Source: an uncultured bacterium (GTDB lineage Bacteria; Cyanobacteriota; Vampirovibrionia; Gastranaerophilales; Gastranaerophilaceae). From it: DNA of 60,708 nt. Positions 18,208-27,144 of this stretch are shown piece after piece (the stretch's first letter is position 1; each line of letters opens with the position of its first letter). Where the stretch lies: NCBI GenBank assembly GCA_902766395.1, contig CACXDL010000098.1:1-60708 (forward strand), given 5' to 3'. The position numbers and the translations under genes are program-made. The notes under the pieces are model-generated. The model was given only the letters and a program-made list of their open reading frames with translations, searched no databases and was not told the DNA's origin.

Positions 18208-18909
18208 ATGAAAAGAATATTTTTTATTATTGGACTTATTTTAATGATGACTATATCTGTTGCAAAACCGTCTTATGCCTGGGATGTAACAACAACTAAC
18301 GAACTTCAGCAAAGAATGAATGAAGTCGGTTTTAAAATTTTAAATACTAATCGTATTGAAAAAAGATTTATGTTTATGGCAATAAACAGAGTTTATACAA
18401 GAGACATTTGGACTGATGTAAGTTCTGTTAACCGAATTGTTTGGGTAAAACCGACAGTTTTGCCTTATATTGATGACGATAACGAACTTGCTGCAATTTT
18501 AAGCCATTCTCTTGCACATGGTGTTGACACATATGAAGGAGTGCTTAGAGGTTATATTTCAATTTTAAATTATTGGGTTGCACCTAATAAATATGATATG
18601 AAAGCCGACAAAACGGCAGTAGATTTTATGGTTAATGCAGGATATAATCCGCTTGCACTAATTACCATATTAAATAAAATAGGGAAACAATACAGATATG
18701 ATGTATTCTCAAATCACATGCTTGCATCCCGCCGCATGATGATGATTTATGAATACATTTATACAAAATATCCTGCAATTCTTGTTGAAAATGAATACAA
18801 AGATAATATTTATTACCAAAACTTTTTGTTAACATCAAGACAAAACCGCATGTTGTTACTGGAAAAAGTAAAATCAGGTTCAACTAAAAAGATAAATTAC
18901 AAATACTAA
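18208..18909 (+). CDS. Secreted M48-like metalloprotease homologue with degenerate zinc site
   Basis: A 233-residue protein with a signal peptide (cleavage near SYA). The segment ELAAILSHSLAHG at about 93-105 aligns with the M48 motif ELAAVLGHExAH, and KADKTAVDFMVNAGYNPLAL matches the downstream EADxxAxxxMxxAGYxP region. The catalytic Glu of HExxH is Ser (HSLAH), and the Glu that would be the third zinc ligand is Lys. The fold is likely kept but proteolysis is probably lost. A GAGG site precedes ATG. Confidence 0.75.
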   Translation: MKRIFFIIGLILMMTISVAKPSYAWDVTTTNELQQRMNEVGFKILNTNRIEKRFMFMAINRVYTRDIWTDVSSVNRIVWVKPTVLPYIDDDNELAAILSHSLAHGVDTYEGVLRGYISILNYWVAPNKYDMKADKTAVDFMVNAGYNPLALITILNKIGKQYRYDVFSNHMLASRRMMMIYEYIYTKYPAILVENEYKDNIYYQNFLLTSRQNRMLLLEKVKSGSTKKINYKY

Positions 18910-18910
18910 T

Positions 18911-19648
18911 ATGAAAAAAATATTTTTAATTTTAGCATTAATAACATTTTGCCTGCCTGCATTTGCAAGCAGTACAGAGTCTATAACAGATGAACTTTTA
19001 GACCCTGGCATGTATGAAGACAGCAGCTCTCCTATCTTCAAACTTGGAATATATGAAAAAGGAGAATATAAATATATTCCTATAGAAGATGAACTGCTTG
19101 ATGGTGAGTTTATTTCAAAAGCGGCAGATTTTGTTATACCTCAAAAAGAACATTTTGATGAGTACTTTCTTGAAAAACAGGTTGATTTATCAAAAGTTCG
19201 CCATATAAAATCAAAAACCGAATATGATTTTACAAAACAATTTGTACCAATTCACATACAACTGGCAAAGCACATAAAATCTACAAAAGAATTGTCAGAA
19301 GGTAGGGATATTCCATTTATTGCAACGCATGACTTTGAAATAAACGGTAAAAAATTTGAAAAAGGGACGACAATATTTGGCAGAGTTGAGACTATTTCAG
19401 CCTCAGATAAAATGGGTACACCGGAAAGTTTGAAAATTAGTAACTTTTTTATACCTGACGAAGAAGACATTGATCTTTCCGGATCTATATCAAAAACAGG
19501 GGCAAACAGATCAATTTGGGTTTATCCGCTGTATCAGGCCGGCAATATTACTTTTTATGTAGCAGGATTTGTGTTTGTACCTATTCACGGAGGAAGAGTA
19601 AAACTTTCCGCAAAGGAATCTTTTACAATTTTTTATGAAAAACAATAA
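18911..19648 (+). CDS. Secreted protein of unknown function
   Basis: A 245-residue protein with a signal peptide ending near AFA. The mature half contains VPIHIQLAKHI and beta-rich GTTIFGRVETISA and GGRVKLSAKESFTIFYE segments, giving an all-beta look. No family is recognised. It begins 1 bp after the M48-like stop with no ribosome site, so translational coupling is likely and the two proteins may work together in the envelope. Confidence 0.7.
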   Translation: MKKIFLILALITFCLPAFASSTESITDELLDPGMYEDSSSPIFKLGIYEKGEYKYIPIEDELLDGEFISKAADFVIPQKEHFDEYFLEKQVDLSKVRHIKSKTEYDFTKQFVPIHIQLAKHIKSTKELSEGRDIPFIATHDFEINGKKFEKGTTIFGRVETISASDKMGTPESLKISNFFIPDEEDIDLSGSISKTGANRSIWVYPLYQAGNITFYVAGFVFVPIHGGRVKLSAKESFTIFYEKQ

Positions 19649-19758
19649 AGTTTGTAGTTTTGTAATATTTATTAGCAAAAAATTTTTTTTACAGTGTTTT
19701 AGTAGTAATATAATGAATATAAATGTAGAAACAACACTTTTTGAATAGGATGAGAATT

Positions 19759-21189
19759 ATGAATTTAATGGAACTTAAAACAAACATTGAAAATGTAAAT
19801 GATGTAACTTCTTCAGAAGACATAAGTTATACCGATGAACAATTGCGTGAAATTGGTTCTGTGTACTGCTCCCACGGGGATAAGGTTTATGCAGATCCGG
19901 TACCGAAAGTTTTTAAAGATTGCAACGGTGTATATATGTATGATTCAGATGATACACCTTATTTAGATTTAGAAATGTGGTTTGCAGCATGCAATTTGGG
20001 TTATAAAAATCAGCGAATCAGGGATGCTGTCGTAGACCAAATAGATACATTACCTCAAATTTCATCCCATTTTTTATATGATTATAAAGTTTTATTATCT
20101 GAAAAAATTGCGAAAGCAAATATAGAAAGATTTGGTTATAAAGGCCGTGTACAATACAATGTAGGTGGTTCACAGGCAACAGAAGATGCTTTAAAATTAG
20201 TCAGAAATTATACTCACAAAAACAGAGTATTCTCTTTCTTTGGTGGATTTCATGGAAGAACATTGGGTGCAAGCTGCTTAACTGCAGGTTACAGATACAG
20301 AAAACCATTTGGTCATTTTGGAGACGAAGCTCATTTTGTACCGTATCCATATTGTTTTAGATGTCCATATGGTAAAAAATGTGATTCTTGTAACTACTAT
20401 TGTGTTCAACAATTAAGACGCGAATTTGAAGACAATTGCGCAGGTTTATATGACCATTCATCAAAGGACTGTGCTTTTGGCGCATTCTTTGTAGAACCGG
20501 TACAAGGTTCCGGAGGTTATATAGTTCCACCTAAAGGTTACTTTAAAGAACTTAAAAAAGTTTTAGATGATTTTGGAGTGCTTTTTGTTGCGGATGAAAT
20601 TCAAATGGGCTTCTACAGAACAGGAAAATTGTGGTCAATTGAGCATTTTGATGTTAAACCTGATGTAATTACATTTGGAAAATCATTAACAAACGGATTA
20701 AACCCTCTTGCAGGCATGTGGGCAAGGGAAGAAATTATAAACCCTGAAGTATGGCCAAACGGTAGGACACACTCTACATTCTGCAATAACCCTGTTGGTA
20801 TGAGAGCAGGATATGAAGTTATGAAAACCTTTGAAGAAGAAGATTTTGAAACACAGGTTTCAAATAAAGGAAAATACTTCCTTGAAGGCTTAAAGTCTTT
20901 GGAAAGAAAACATAAGAGAATCGGAACTGTTGACGGTTTAGGTTTAGCATTAAGAATTGAATGCGTAACAGAAGATGGTTATACTCCGGATTCAAAACTT
21001 TGCCATGACATCTTAGCTGAAGGCCTAAAGGGTGATTTAACATATAATGGTAAGAAATGTGGAATTATTTTAAATAAAGGCAGTCACTATAACAATTCAA
21101 TCACACTTGTTCCAGCCGTTACAATATCTTATGAAGAAATTGATATGGCTATTGAACTTATAGACCAGTTATTTACGAGGATGTCGTAG
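19759..21189 (+). CDS. Class III PLP-dependent aminotransferase with internal Cys cluster
   Basis: A 476-residue fold-type I aminotransferase. The PLP lysine lies in TFGKSLTNG, the Asp in VADEIQMG, and GGSQATEDALKLVRN and FGGFHGRTLGASCLTAGYR are class III landmarks. An insertion at about 200-215 carries CFRCPYGKKCDSCNYYC, a five-Cys metal-site-like cluster known from some archaeal and bacterial GABA/ornithine-type homologues. Substrate is not deducible. A TTG at 19741 would add six residues; ATG at 19759 has an AGGA site. The next gene overlaps its stop by 1 base. Confidence 0.88.
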   Translation: MNLMELKTNIENVNDVTSSEDISYTDEQLREIGSVYCSHGDKVYADPVPKVFKDCNGVYMYDSDDTPYLDLEMWFAACNLGYKNQRIRDAVVDQIDTLPQISSHFLYDYKVLLSEKIAKANIERFGYKGRVQYNVGGSQATEDALKLVRNYTHKNRVFSFFGGFHGRTLGASCLTAGYRYRKPFGHFGDEAHFVPYPYCFRCPYGKKCDSCNYYCVQQLRREFEDNCAGLYDHSSKDCAFGAFFVEPVQGSGGYIVPPKGYFKELKKVLDDFGVLFVADEIQMGFYRTGKLWSIEHFDVKPDVITFGKSLTNGLNPLAGMWAREEIINPEVWPNGRTHSTFCNNPVGMRAGYEVMKTFEEEDFETQVSNKGKYFLEGLKSLERKHKRIGTVDGLGLALRIECVTEDGYTPDSKLCHDILAEGLKGDLTYNGKKCGIILNKGSHYNNSITLVPAVTISYEEIDMAIELIDQLFTRMS

Positions 21190-22031
21190 TGACAAGCAGT
21201 ATAGACTTTGAATTCCTTCACACAGAAATTCAAGATAAACAAAATAAAAAAGCGGTTTTGTTATTTCACGGGCTTACCGGAAGCCCGTTTGAGATGCGCA
21301 AATACGGAGACTTTTTGTTTAAAAATGGGTACGATGTATTCTGCTATTCTTTTCCTGGTCATGGAGACAGAATTAGTGAAATTGAAACAGTTACTTGGAC
21401 CGATTGGTGCGATTTTGCGCAGGATAAATATCGCAAATTAAGAAATAATTATAATGAATTTTTCGTGTCGGGCTTGTGTCTTGGAGCTTCTATGGCTGTA
21501 TATTTGGCAGAACATAATGATGATATTACAGGTGTAATTGCGCTTTCAACTACATTATTTTTGGACGGCTTCTGTATACCTTGGACAATATCATTGCTTC
21601 CTTTTGCTCTAAGTACTATTACAAAATTTTATTATACTTTTCCTGAAGATGATTGTTTTGGTGTAAAAAATGAAAGAACAAGAAAAAGTCTGGCAAAAAT
21701 TACGGCAAAAGCAGATATCGGAATGGATAATTATCCTTTAAACTGTGTTGAGGGACTTTTAAAACTGTCAAAAAATGTTAGGCAGAATCTAAAAAAAGTT
21801 AATTGTCCTGTATTGTGTATTCATTCAAAATATGATAATCTATCCAGCCCAAAAGGTGCAAAAGTAGTTTTAAATGGTATTTCCTCAAAAATAAAACAAT
21901 ATGTCGAACTTAATGACAGTTATCATATGGTTCTGTATGACAATGAAAAAGAATTTGTTATGAATACGGTTAAAGATTTTTTAAGTAAACTTGTATGTAC
22001 AACAAACGAGAAAGAGGTTGTATGTATATAA
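21189..22031 (+). CDS. Alpha/beta hydrolase with Cys at the nucleophile position
   Basis: This 280-residue protein resembles Est30-type carboxylesterases: HGLTGSPFEMR oxyanion region, nucleophile elbow SGLCLGAS (about 96-103), acid Asp in HSKYDNLSSP, and His in NDSYHMVLYD. The elbow is GxCxG instead of GxSxG; among relatives only dienelactone-hydrolase-like proteins use Cys. It starts at GTG overlapping the TAG of the aminotransferase with a GAGG site, so the two are translationally coupled and may act on related substrates. Confidence 0.82.
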   Translation: MTSSIDFEFLHTEIQDKQNKKAVLLFHGLTGSPFEMRKYGDFLFKNGYDVFCYSFPGHGDRISEIETVTWTDWCDFAQDKYRKLRNNYNEFFVSGLCLGASMAVYLAEHNDDITGVIALSTTLFLDGFCIPWTISLLPFALSTITKFYYTFPEDDCFGVKNERTRKSLAKITAKADIGMDNYPLNCVEGLLKLSKNVRQNLKKVNCPVLCIHSKYDNLSSPKGAKVVLNGISSKIKQYVELNDSYHMVLYDNEKEFVMNTVKDFLSKLVCTTNEKEVVCI

Positions 22032-22354
22032 TTTTACCGGCAATTATCGTAAATATATTATCTATAATTATACTATCTGTTGGAATTTTTTATAATTTTG
22101 AAAACCCTAGGGGAAAGGCTATATACGGATATTTTGTTGTTGGTAGCATGCTTTTGTATATCATATCATTATGTTTTGCAGTAATATATGGCCTGTTTAT
22201 GAAACATAATTTTTATAGCTATATATTGATTCTATGTATAATTTCACCATTTATAATAGGAAAACTTGTTAAATACGAAACATTAAAAAAATATACAATA
22301 GCTCAAGTAGCCTGTTTTATTGTTAGTCTTGCAATCCTACTATTAAAATTCTAA
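22022..22354 (+). CDS. Small membrane protein of unknown function
   Basis: About 110 residues with four predicted membrane helices and few charged residues. The ATG at 22022 follows GAGG in the end of the hydrolase gene and overlaps it by 10 bases, so it is the third gene of that operon. No family is recognised. Confidence 0.6.
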   Translation: MYIILPAIIVNILSIIILSVGIFYNFENPRGKAIYGYFVVGSMLLYIISLCFAVIYGLFMKHNFYSYILILCIISPFIIGKLVKYETLKKYTIAQVACFIVSLAILLLKF

Positions 22355-22473
22355 TTAAATATATTATGAAGCATGTAAGCACAATAATGCATCAAATGGT
22401 TTATTTACATGTTTGAAATTTATCGTTTAAATAATGAAATTATAAATATTTTGCCTTAAGATACATATTTATC

Positions 22474-22485
22474 TATAATATTTAT
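22474..22485 (+). promoter_or_regulatory. Leaderless-type promoter of the cstA-like gene
   Basis: TATAAT (22474-22479), then ATTTAT and ATG at 22486; TTGCCT (22451-22456) lies 17 nt upstream as a -35. Confidence 0.65.
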
Positions 22486-23925
22486 ATGATTACATTTATT
22501 TTAGGAATAATAATTCTATTAATAGGTTATATTTTATATTCAAGGTATATTGAGAGAGTTTTTGAACCAGAGGATGAACCGACTCCGGCACATAAATATG
22601 AAGATGGAGTCGATTTCGTTCCAATGTCAAAAAATCGTAACGCTCTTATACATCTTTTGAATATAGCAGGAATGGGTCCTATTATAGGTGCAATTCAGGG
22701 TATTTTATTTGGTCCGATTGCTTTTATTCTTATACCGCTGGGGTGTATTTTGGCTGGTGGTGTACACGATTATTTTGCAGGAATGCTTTCAATCAGAAAT
22801 AAAGGCTCTCAAATAACGGGATTAATTCACAAATATATAGGCAAAAGATTTTTTAAGATTTTTATGGTCATCGTATCTGTAATGCTTCTTTTGCTCGCGA
22901 CTGTTTTTGTTTACACTGCAGGAGATTTATTTGTGGAAAGATTTTTTGGAGTTAAAGATTTTGCTATAACAAATCCGATTGTACTGTGTTCATACATAGT
23001 AATTCTTGCATATTTTGTCTTCGCAACTCTGTTTCCTATTGATAAGATAATCGGGAAATTTTATCCTGTGTTGGGATTATTATTAATTCTTGGAACAGGA
23101 CTTGTCCTTATTGGATTTTTCTTGAAAGGAATAAATTTAGAAAATTTCTCTTTGGCAAATTTCAATTTACATCCTAAAAAACTCCCTCTGATACCAATGT
23201 TTTTTATGACCGTAAGTTGCGGACTGCTTTCTGGATTTCATTCTACTCAAGCTACAATAATTTCAAGAACTGTTGACAAAGAAAAAGACGGAAAACAAAT
23301 TTTTTACGGAATGATGTGCCTTGAGTCTTTAATCGCAATAATATGGGCTGCTGCTGCAATGGATGTATACAGCACCAATGTTGTTCCTCAAAACCTCGTT
23401 GGTACAGTTAATGTGGTAAATATCATTGCAAATAAGTTTGTTCCGTTTAATTTGGCTTTTCTGGTAACTCTGGCAGTAATAATATTACCTATAACTTCAG
23501 GGGATACAGCATTGAGAGGTTTAAGGATTACAATCGCAGACGCTCTGAATCTCGAGCAGAAAAAAATTATTAATAGGCTCGCAATTGTTATTCCGATAGT
23601 TTTTAGTGTTCTTGTCATTCTTTTTTGGGCAAAAACAAGTAGTGACAGTTTTTCACTAATATGGAGATATTTTACATTCTTCAACCAGTTAATCGCAATA
23701 CCAACATTGTGCTGTGCTACGGTATTTTTGGCTTTGAAAAAGAAGAATTATCTGATAACACTTTTACCTGCTCTATTTTATGTATTTATAACAATGTCAT
23801 TTATTTTTAGTGAAAAAATAGGGTTTAATTTGCCACTAAAATATGCGGAAATAATTGGCATTATAATAACACTAGTTTCACTTATTTACCTTATAAAAAT
23901 AATAAGAAATAAAAAAGAACAGTAA
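22486..23925 (+). CDS. cstA: Carbon starvation protein A family transporter (short form)
   Basis: A 479-residue polytopic protein of the CstA/pyruvate-peptide transporter family. The N-terminal segment with ERVFEPEDEPTPAHKYEDG and the following HLLNIAGMGPIIGAIQG and GGVHDYFAGMLSIRNKG are family hallmarks. It is shorter than the roughly 700-residue E. coli CstA, like short homologues in anaerobes. The likely role is uptake of peptides or pyruvate. It stands alone with its own promoter. Confidence 0.88.
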   Translation: MITFILGIIILLIGYILYSRYIERVFEPEDEPTPAHKYEDGVDFVPMSKNRNALIHLLNIAGMGPIIGAIQGILFGPIAFILIPLGCILAGGVHDYFAGMLSIRNKGSQITGLIHKYIGKRFFKIFMVIVSVMLLLLATVFVYTAGDLFVERFFGVKDFAITNPIVLCSYIVILAYFVFATLFPIDKIIGKFYPVLGLLLILGTGLVLIGFFLKGINLENFSLANFNLHPKKLPLIPMFFMTVSCGLLSGFHSTQATIISRTVDKEKDGKQIFYGMMCLESLIAIIWAAAAMDVYSTNVVPQNLVGTVNVVNIIANKFVPFNLAFLVTLAVIILPITSGDTALRGLRITIADALNLEQKKIINRLAIVIPIVFSVLVILFWAKTSSDSFSLIWRYFTFFNQLIAIPTLCCATVFLALKKKNYLITLLPALFYVFITMSFIFSEKIGFNLPLKYAEIIGIIITLVSLIYLIKIIRNKKEQ

Positions 23926-23973
23926 TTATATAACAAATTCGTTATATAATAAAAAAAATAGCAGAGGTAAAAA

Positions 23974-24195
23974 ATGAAAAATTTTGTAGGTTTAGTTATA
24001 GGAATAGTTTTATTTTTTGGTTCATTTTGTCTTTTATGGTGGAATGAAGGTAATAGTGCAAAAAAAATAAATATTGCAAATTTTGCAAACAAATATGCAA
24101 TCGAAGTAAATTCTAATATTATTCAAAGAGATAACGATGATAAATTAATTGCAGCAAACGACCCGGCACAAACATCTTCAACTTTTATAGAATAA
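23974..24195 (+). CDS. Small TMEM43-like membrane protein
   Basis: A 73-residue protein with one N-terminal helix (about 5-22) ending in LLWWNEGNSAKK, which resembles the first helix and FWNEGRAV signature of the TMEM43/DUF1625 family. Members are normally about 300-400 residues, so this is either a truncated relative or a convergent mini-protein. It has a GAGG ribosome site and its own terminator, which suggests a real expressed gene. Confidence 0.55.
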   Translation: MKNFVGLVIGIVLFFGSFCLLWWNEGNSAKKINIANFANKYAIEVNSNIIQRDNDDKLIAANDPAQTSSTFIE

Positions 24196-24204
24196 AAATC
24201 AATA

Positions 24205-24236
24205 AAAAAATAATACCTATTCAGGTATTATTTTTT
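24205..24236 (+). terminator. Bidirectional terminator
   Basis: A 14-bp stem (24205-24218 with 24223-24236) with a tetraloop is flanked by A and T runs, between convergent genes. Confidence 0.8.
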
Positions 24237-24255
24237 GTATTGTAGTGATAATCTA

Positions 24256-24573
24256 TTATTCAATGTCAAGATTATCTGAGGCTTGAAGCTGTTTTTTCAT
24301 GATGTTGTTTTTTACAGCATCCACTAACAACTCGAAAGATTTTTTGTTCTCAATTCCAGGGAACTCTTCCATAAGTTGACTTCTGACCATTGCTTCGAGC
24401 TCATCGTTGCCAGAAAACATTCCAAGATCGTCTACACCACTTATAGATTCTAAATAATCTACGGTGCTCTTATCTAATTTATTTTTATTTGAAAATGCCA
24501 ACCATCTTAGCTTCGGGCTAACACTTTCCTGTAATTTTTTTATAACTTTTAGATTTTTAATTCGGTCAAACAT
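24256..24573 (-). CDS. Hypothetical cytoplasmic protein
   Basis: A 105-residue protein, starting MFDRIKNLK, mostly helical and rich in Lys, Asp and Ser; no domain recognised. A GTG three codons upstream (24582) is possible, but the GAGGTGG element sits at good distance only for the ATG at 24573. It follows glyS by 109 bp on the same strand. Confidence 0.55.
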   Translation of the reverse strand: MFDRIKNLKVIKKLQESVSPKLRWLAFSNKNKLDKSTVDYLESISGVDDLGMFSGNDELEAMVRSQLMEEFPGIENKKSFELLVDAVKNNIMKKQLQASDNLDIE

Positions 24574-24682
24574 CCTGTCCACCTCTACATTTCACTACTT
24601 CTATTATTTTAAACTATGCTGAAAAAAATAATTGACTTATTAAGCGTGTTTCTTTACAAAAATTAACAAACCTTTCAAATAC

Positions 24683-26674
24683 TTATAGTTTGGCAAAATC
24701 TGTCAAATATTCATACTTATATTTTAGCAAATTTAATAAAGAAATTCTATTATTTTTAATATTTTCATCTTTGTCCATGACAAGAACATCTTCAAAGAAC
24801 TTTGAGACAGTAGGATTTAATTTCACTAATTCTTGGCAGTATGTTCTGTAATCAGGAGTTTCTTTAATACTTAAAATCTCGTTATATAATGTTTTCTCGA
24901 TATTTTCTACAAAATATTTCTCGTTTATATCTGAGATATTTTTGTCTTTTATTATTCTGATAACCCTGTTAGCATTTTCCAAAAGTGCTTCAGAGTTCAG
25001 ATTTTTAACCGCTTCAACTCTTGCAACGTAATCAGAAAGGTCGACAAGAGGGTTTTTAGAAGAGCATGCTTCTAATATATTTTTAGGATATTTATCAGAC
25101 AAGAATATAATAAGTCTTTGTATGAAAAATTCTTCAATGTCCTCGCAACATTCATTTTTTACAGGTAAGGAATTTAATGCGATATTTATATATTTTTTAA
25201 TATCAATTTTCAAATTAGCATCAAGAATTGTTTTTATAACTCCCAATGCTGCACGTCTTACTCCAAGCGGGTCTGACGAGCCGGTTGGCTTTTTCCCTCC
25301 TGAAAATACTGCACATACAGTATCAATTTTGTCTGCAATACCAACAATTTGACCTTCTATTCCTTTAGCCGTTTCGCTTTCTGCATTGAGAGGGAAATAA
25401 TGTTCTTTTATAGCCTGAACAACCTTATCGTTTTCTCCTGAAACTTTTGCATAATCTGAACCTATATAACCCTGTAATTCTGTAAATTCAAATACAAGAT
25501 TTGTTGTTAAATCGGCTTTACATAATAATGCACTACGTTCAATATCTTTAGTTTCAGAAATACCCAAATCAGTTGCAATTTCTCTTGATAATGAAATTAA
25601 TCTTTGAGTTTTATCATACATTGAGCCCATACCTTTTTGGAATGTGACGCCTTTAAGGTTTTCAACATAATCTTCTAAAGATTTTTTAGTATCTTCTTTG
25701 AAGAAGAAAACTGCATCATCAAGTCTTGCTTTTATTACTCTCAGATTTCCTTCTTTGATATTTTTAAATTCATTACCAAGATAATTTGTCATTGTAATAA
25801 ATTTGTTTATCAATTTTCCGTCTTTATGCAATGCAAAATATCTTTGATGAACAGCCATAACCGTAACTGTTACTTCTTCCGGAATTGTCAAAAATTCTTC
25901 ATCAAATTCGCATAGTGCCGGAACGGGGTATTCTGTAATAAATGTAACTTCTTCAAGTAAATCATCTGTATAATATGGTACAGCGCCTATTTTTGATGCT
26001 TCTTCCTTTGCTCGTTTAATAATTAATTCTTTACGTTCGTTCTGATTAACTATAACGTGTGCATCTCTCATTAATTCAATATAATTTTCAGGTTTATCTA
26101 TAACAACTTCCTGTTTGTCAAATCTGTGGCCTCGTGAGATTTTACCGGACTCTTTATCAATAATTTTTATCTTAACTTCGTTTTCATCTAAAATTGAGAC
26201 TATCCATTTGATGGGACGTGAGAATTTTTCATCATTGTAACCCCATCTCATAAAGTGAGCACCCTGAAGTTTCATAAAAATTGATGGTACATTTTGAGCT
26301 AAAGATTCGGCTATACTTTTCCCTTTTATCGTAATTTTTGCGTATACATAATTATTTTCAACATACAAATCTGCAGGATTAACACCGTTTTTCTTTGCAA
26401 AGCCTTCTGCAGCTTTTGTCAAATTCCCGCTTGAGTCATATGCAATATTTGCGATAGGTCCTTTAACAATTTTTTCTTCATTTGTTGTTTTTTCTACAAG
26501 ACCATAAACCAACACAGCAAGTCGTCTTGGGGTTGCATATACCTCAATATTGTTATAATCAATTTTGTTATCTTCAAAAAACTTTTCGAAACCGCATCTT
26601 AATTGGTCTATAGCCTGGGGAATAAACTTATAAGGTAGTTCTTCAGTTCCAACTTCCAATAAATATGTACTCAT
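24683..26674 (-). CDS. glyS: Glycyl-tRNA synthetase beta subunit
   Basis: This subunit binds tRNA-Gly in the alpha2beta2 enzyme. The 663 residues begin STYLLEVGTEELPYKFI, the standard GlyS start, and end with the anticodon-binding region containing FFEDVLVMDKDENIKNNR. KKPTGSSDPLGVRRAALG and MRWGYNDEKFSRPIKWIVS are family motifs. Length is slightly below the usual 680-700. The partner glyQ is not in the window. ATG follows GAGAGG. Confidence 0.95.
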   Translation of the reverse strand: MSTYLLEVGTEELPYKFIPQAIDQLRCGFEKFFEDNKIDYNNIEVYATPRRLAVLVYGLVEKTTNEEKIVKGPIANIAYDSSGNLTKAAEGFAKKNGVNPADLYVENNYVYAKITIKGKSIAESLAQNVPSIFMKLQGAHFMRWGYNDEKFSRPIKWIVSILDENEVKIKIIDKESGKISRGHRFDKQEVVIDKPENYIELMRDAHVIVNQNERKELIIKRAKEEASKIGAVPYYTDDLLEEVTFITEYPVPALCEFDEEFLTIPEEVTVTVMAVHQRYFALHKDGKLINKFITMTNYLGNEFKNIKEGNLRVIKARLDDAVFFFKEDTKKSLEDYVENLKGVTFQKGMGSMYDKTQRLISLSREIATDLGISETKDIERSALLCKADLTTNLVFEFTELQGYIGSDYAKVSGENDKVVQAIKEHYFPLNAESETAKGIEGQIVGIADKIDTVCAVFSGGKKPTGSSDPLGVRRAALGVIKTILDANLKIDIKKYINIALNSLPVKNECCEDIEEFFIQRLIIFLSDKYPKNILEACSSKNPLVDLSDYVARVEAVKNLNSEALLENANRVIRIIKDKNISDINEKYFVENIEKTLYNEILSIKETPDYRTYCQELVKLNPTVSKFFEDVLVMDKDENIKNNRISLLNLLKYKYEYLTDFAKL

Positions 26675-26755
26675 TTTAAATCCTCTCTATGTAGGCATAT
26701 TATATAAAAAGCAAAAAATAAATACAAGCAACATATTTATTACTTGTATTGTAGC

Positions 26756-27007
26756 TTATATTACCATTTTGAACTGTATAGCTTTTTCTTTTAATTTATT
26801 TTTAAATGTTTCAATAAGACTTTTCTGTAATTTACTATCTTCAAAAATGATGTCAATCTTGTCAGTGCCATAGTTTGCCGGAAGTTTTAAATCTGTAACA
26901 ACTTTAGAAACTTCATTGTATAAAAAATCTTTATTCTTATTATATTTGTAGCTCTTTGCAATTCTAAAATGCGTGCTGCCGGTAAAATTAATTGGATAAG
27001 TGTACAT
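26756..27007 (-). CDS. Small hypothetical protein with N-terminal INFTG motif
   Basis: An 83-residue protein beginning MYTYPINFTGSTHF, then a Lys-rich alpha/beta region. No domain is recognised. It has a strong AAAGGAG site and stands between glyS and the glycosidase gene. The short N-terminal motif recurs in modified form (VSFKG) in the protein encoded at 48034-48807. Confidence 0.55.
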   Translation of the reverse strand: MYTYPINFTGSTHFRIAKSYKYNKNKDFLYNEVSKVVTDLKLPANYGTDKIDIIFEDSKLQKSLIETFKNKLKEKAIQFKMVI

Positions 27008-27144
27008 TTTACACTCCTTTCTGATTTTATTATATTTGCTGAATATAATTTGTAAAAAAAAATGTGTAGATAAATATTTATATTACACAAAATGTTACAT
27101 ATTTTATTTTGTAAATACCCAAGTCCCTTTAGGGGTAGTTTTTA

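Noticed and set aside
22355-22473. Possible small RNA between the membrane-protein gene and cstA
   Set aside because: The sequence has no stable hairpin or known RNA pattern; it only carries the cstA promoter.
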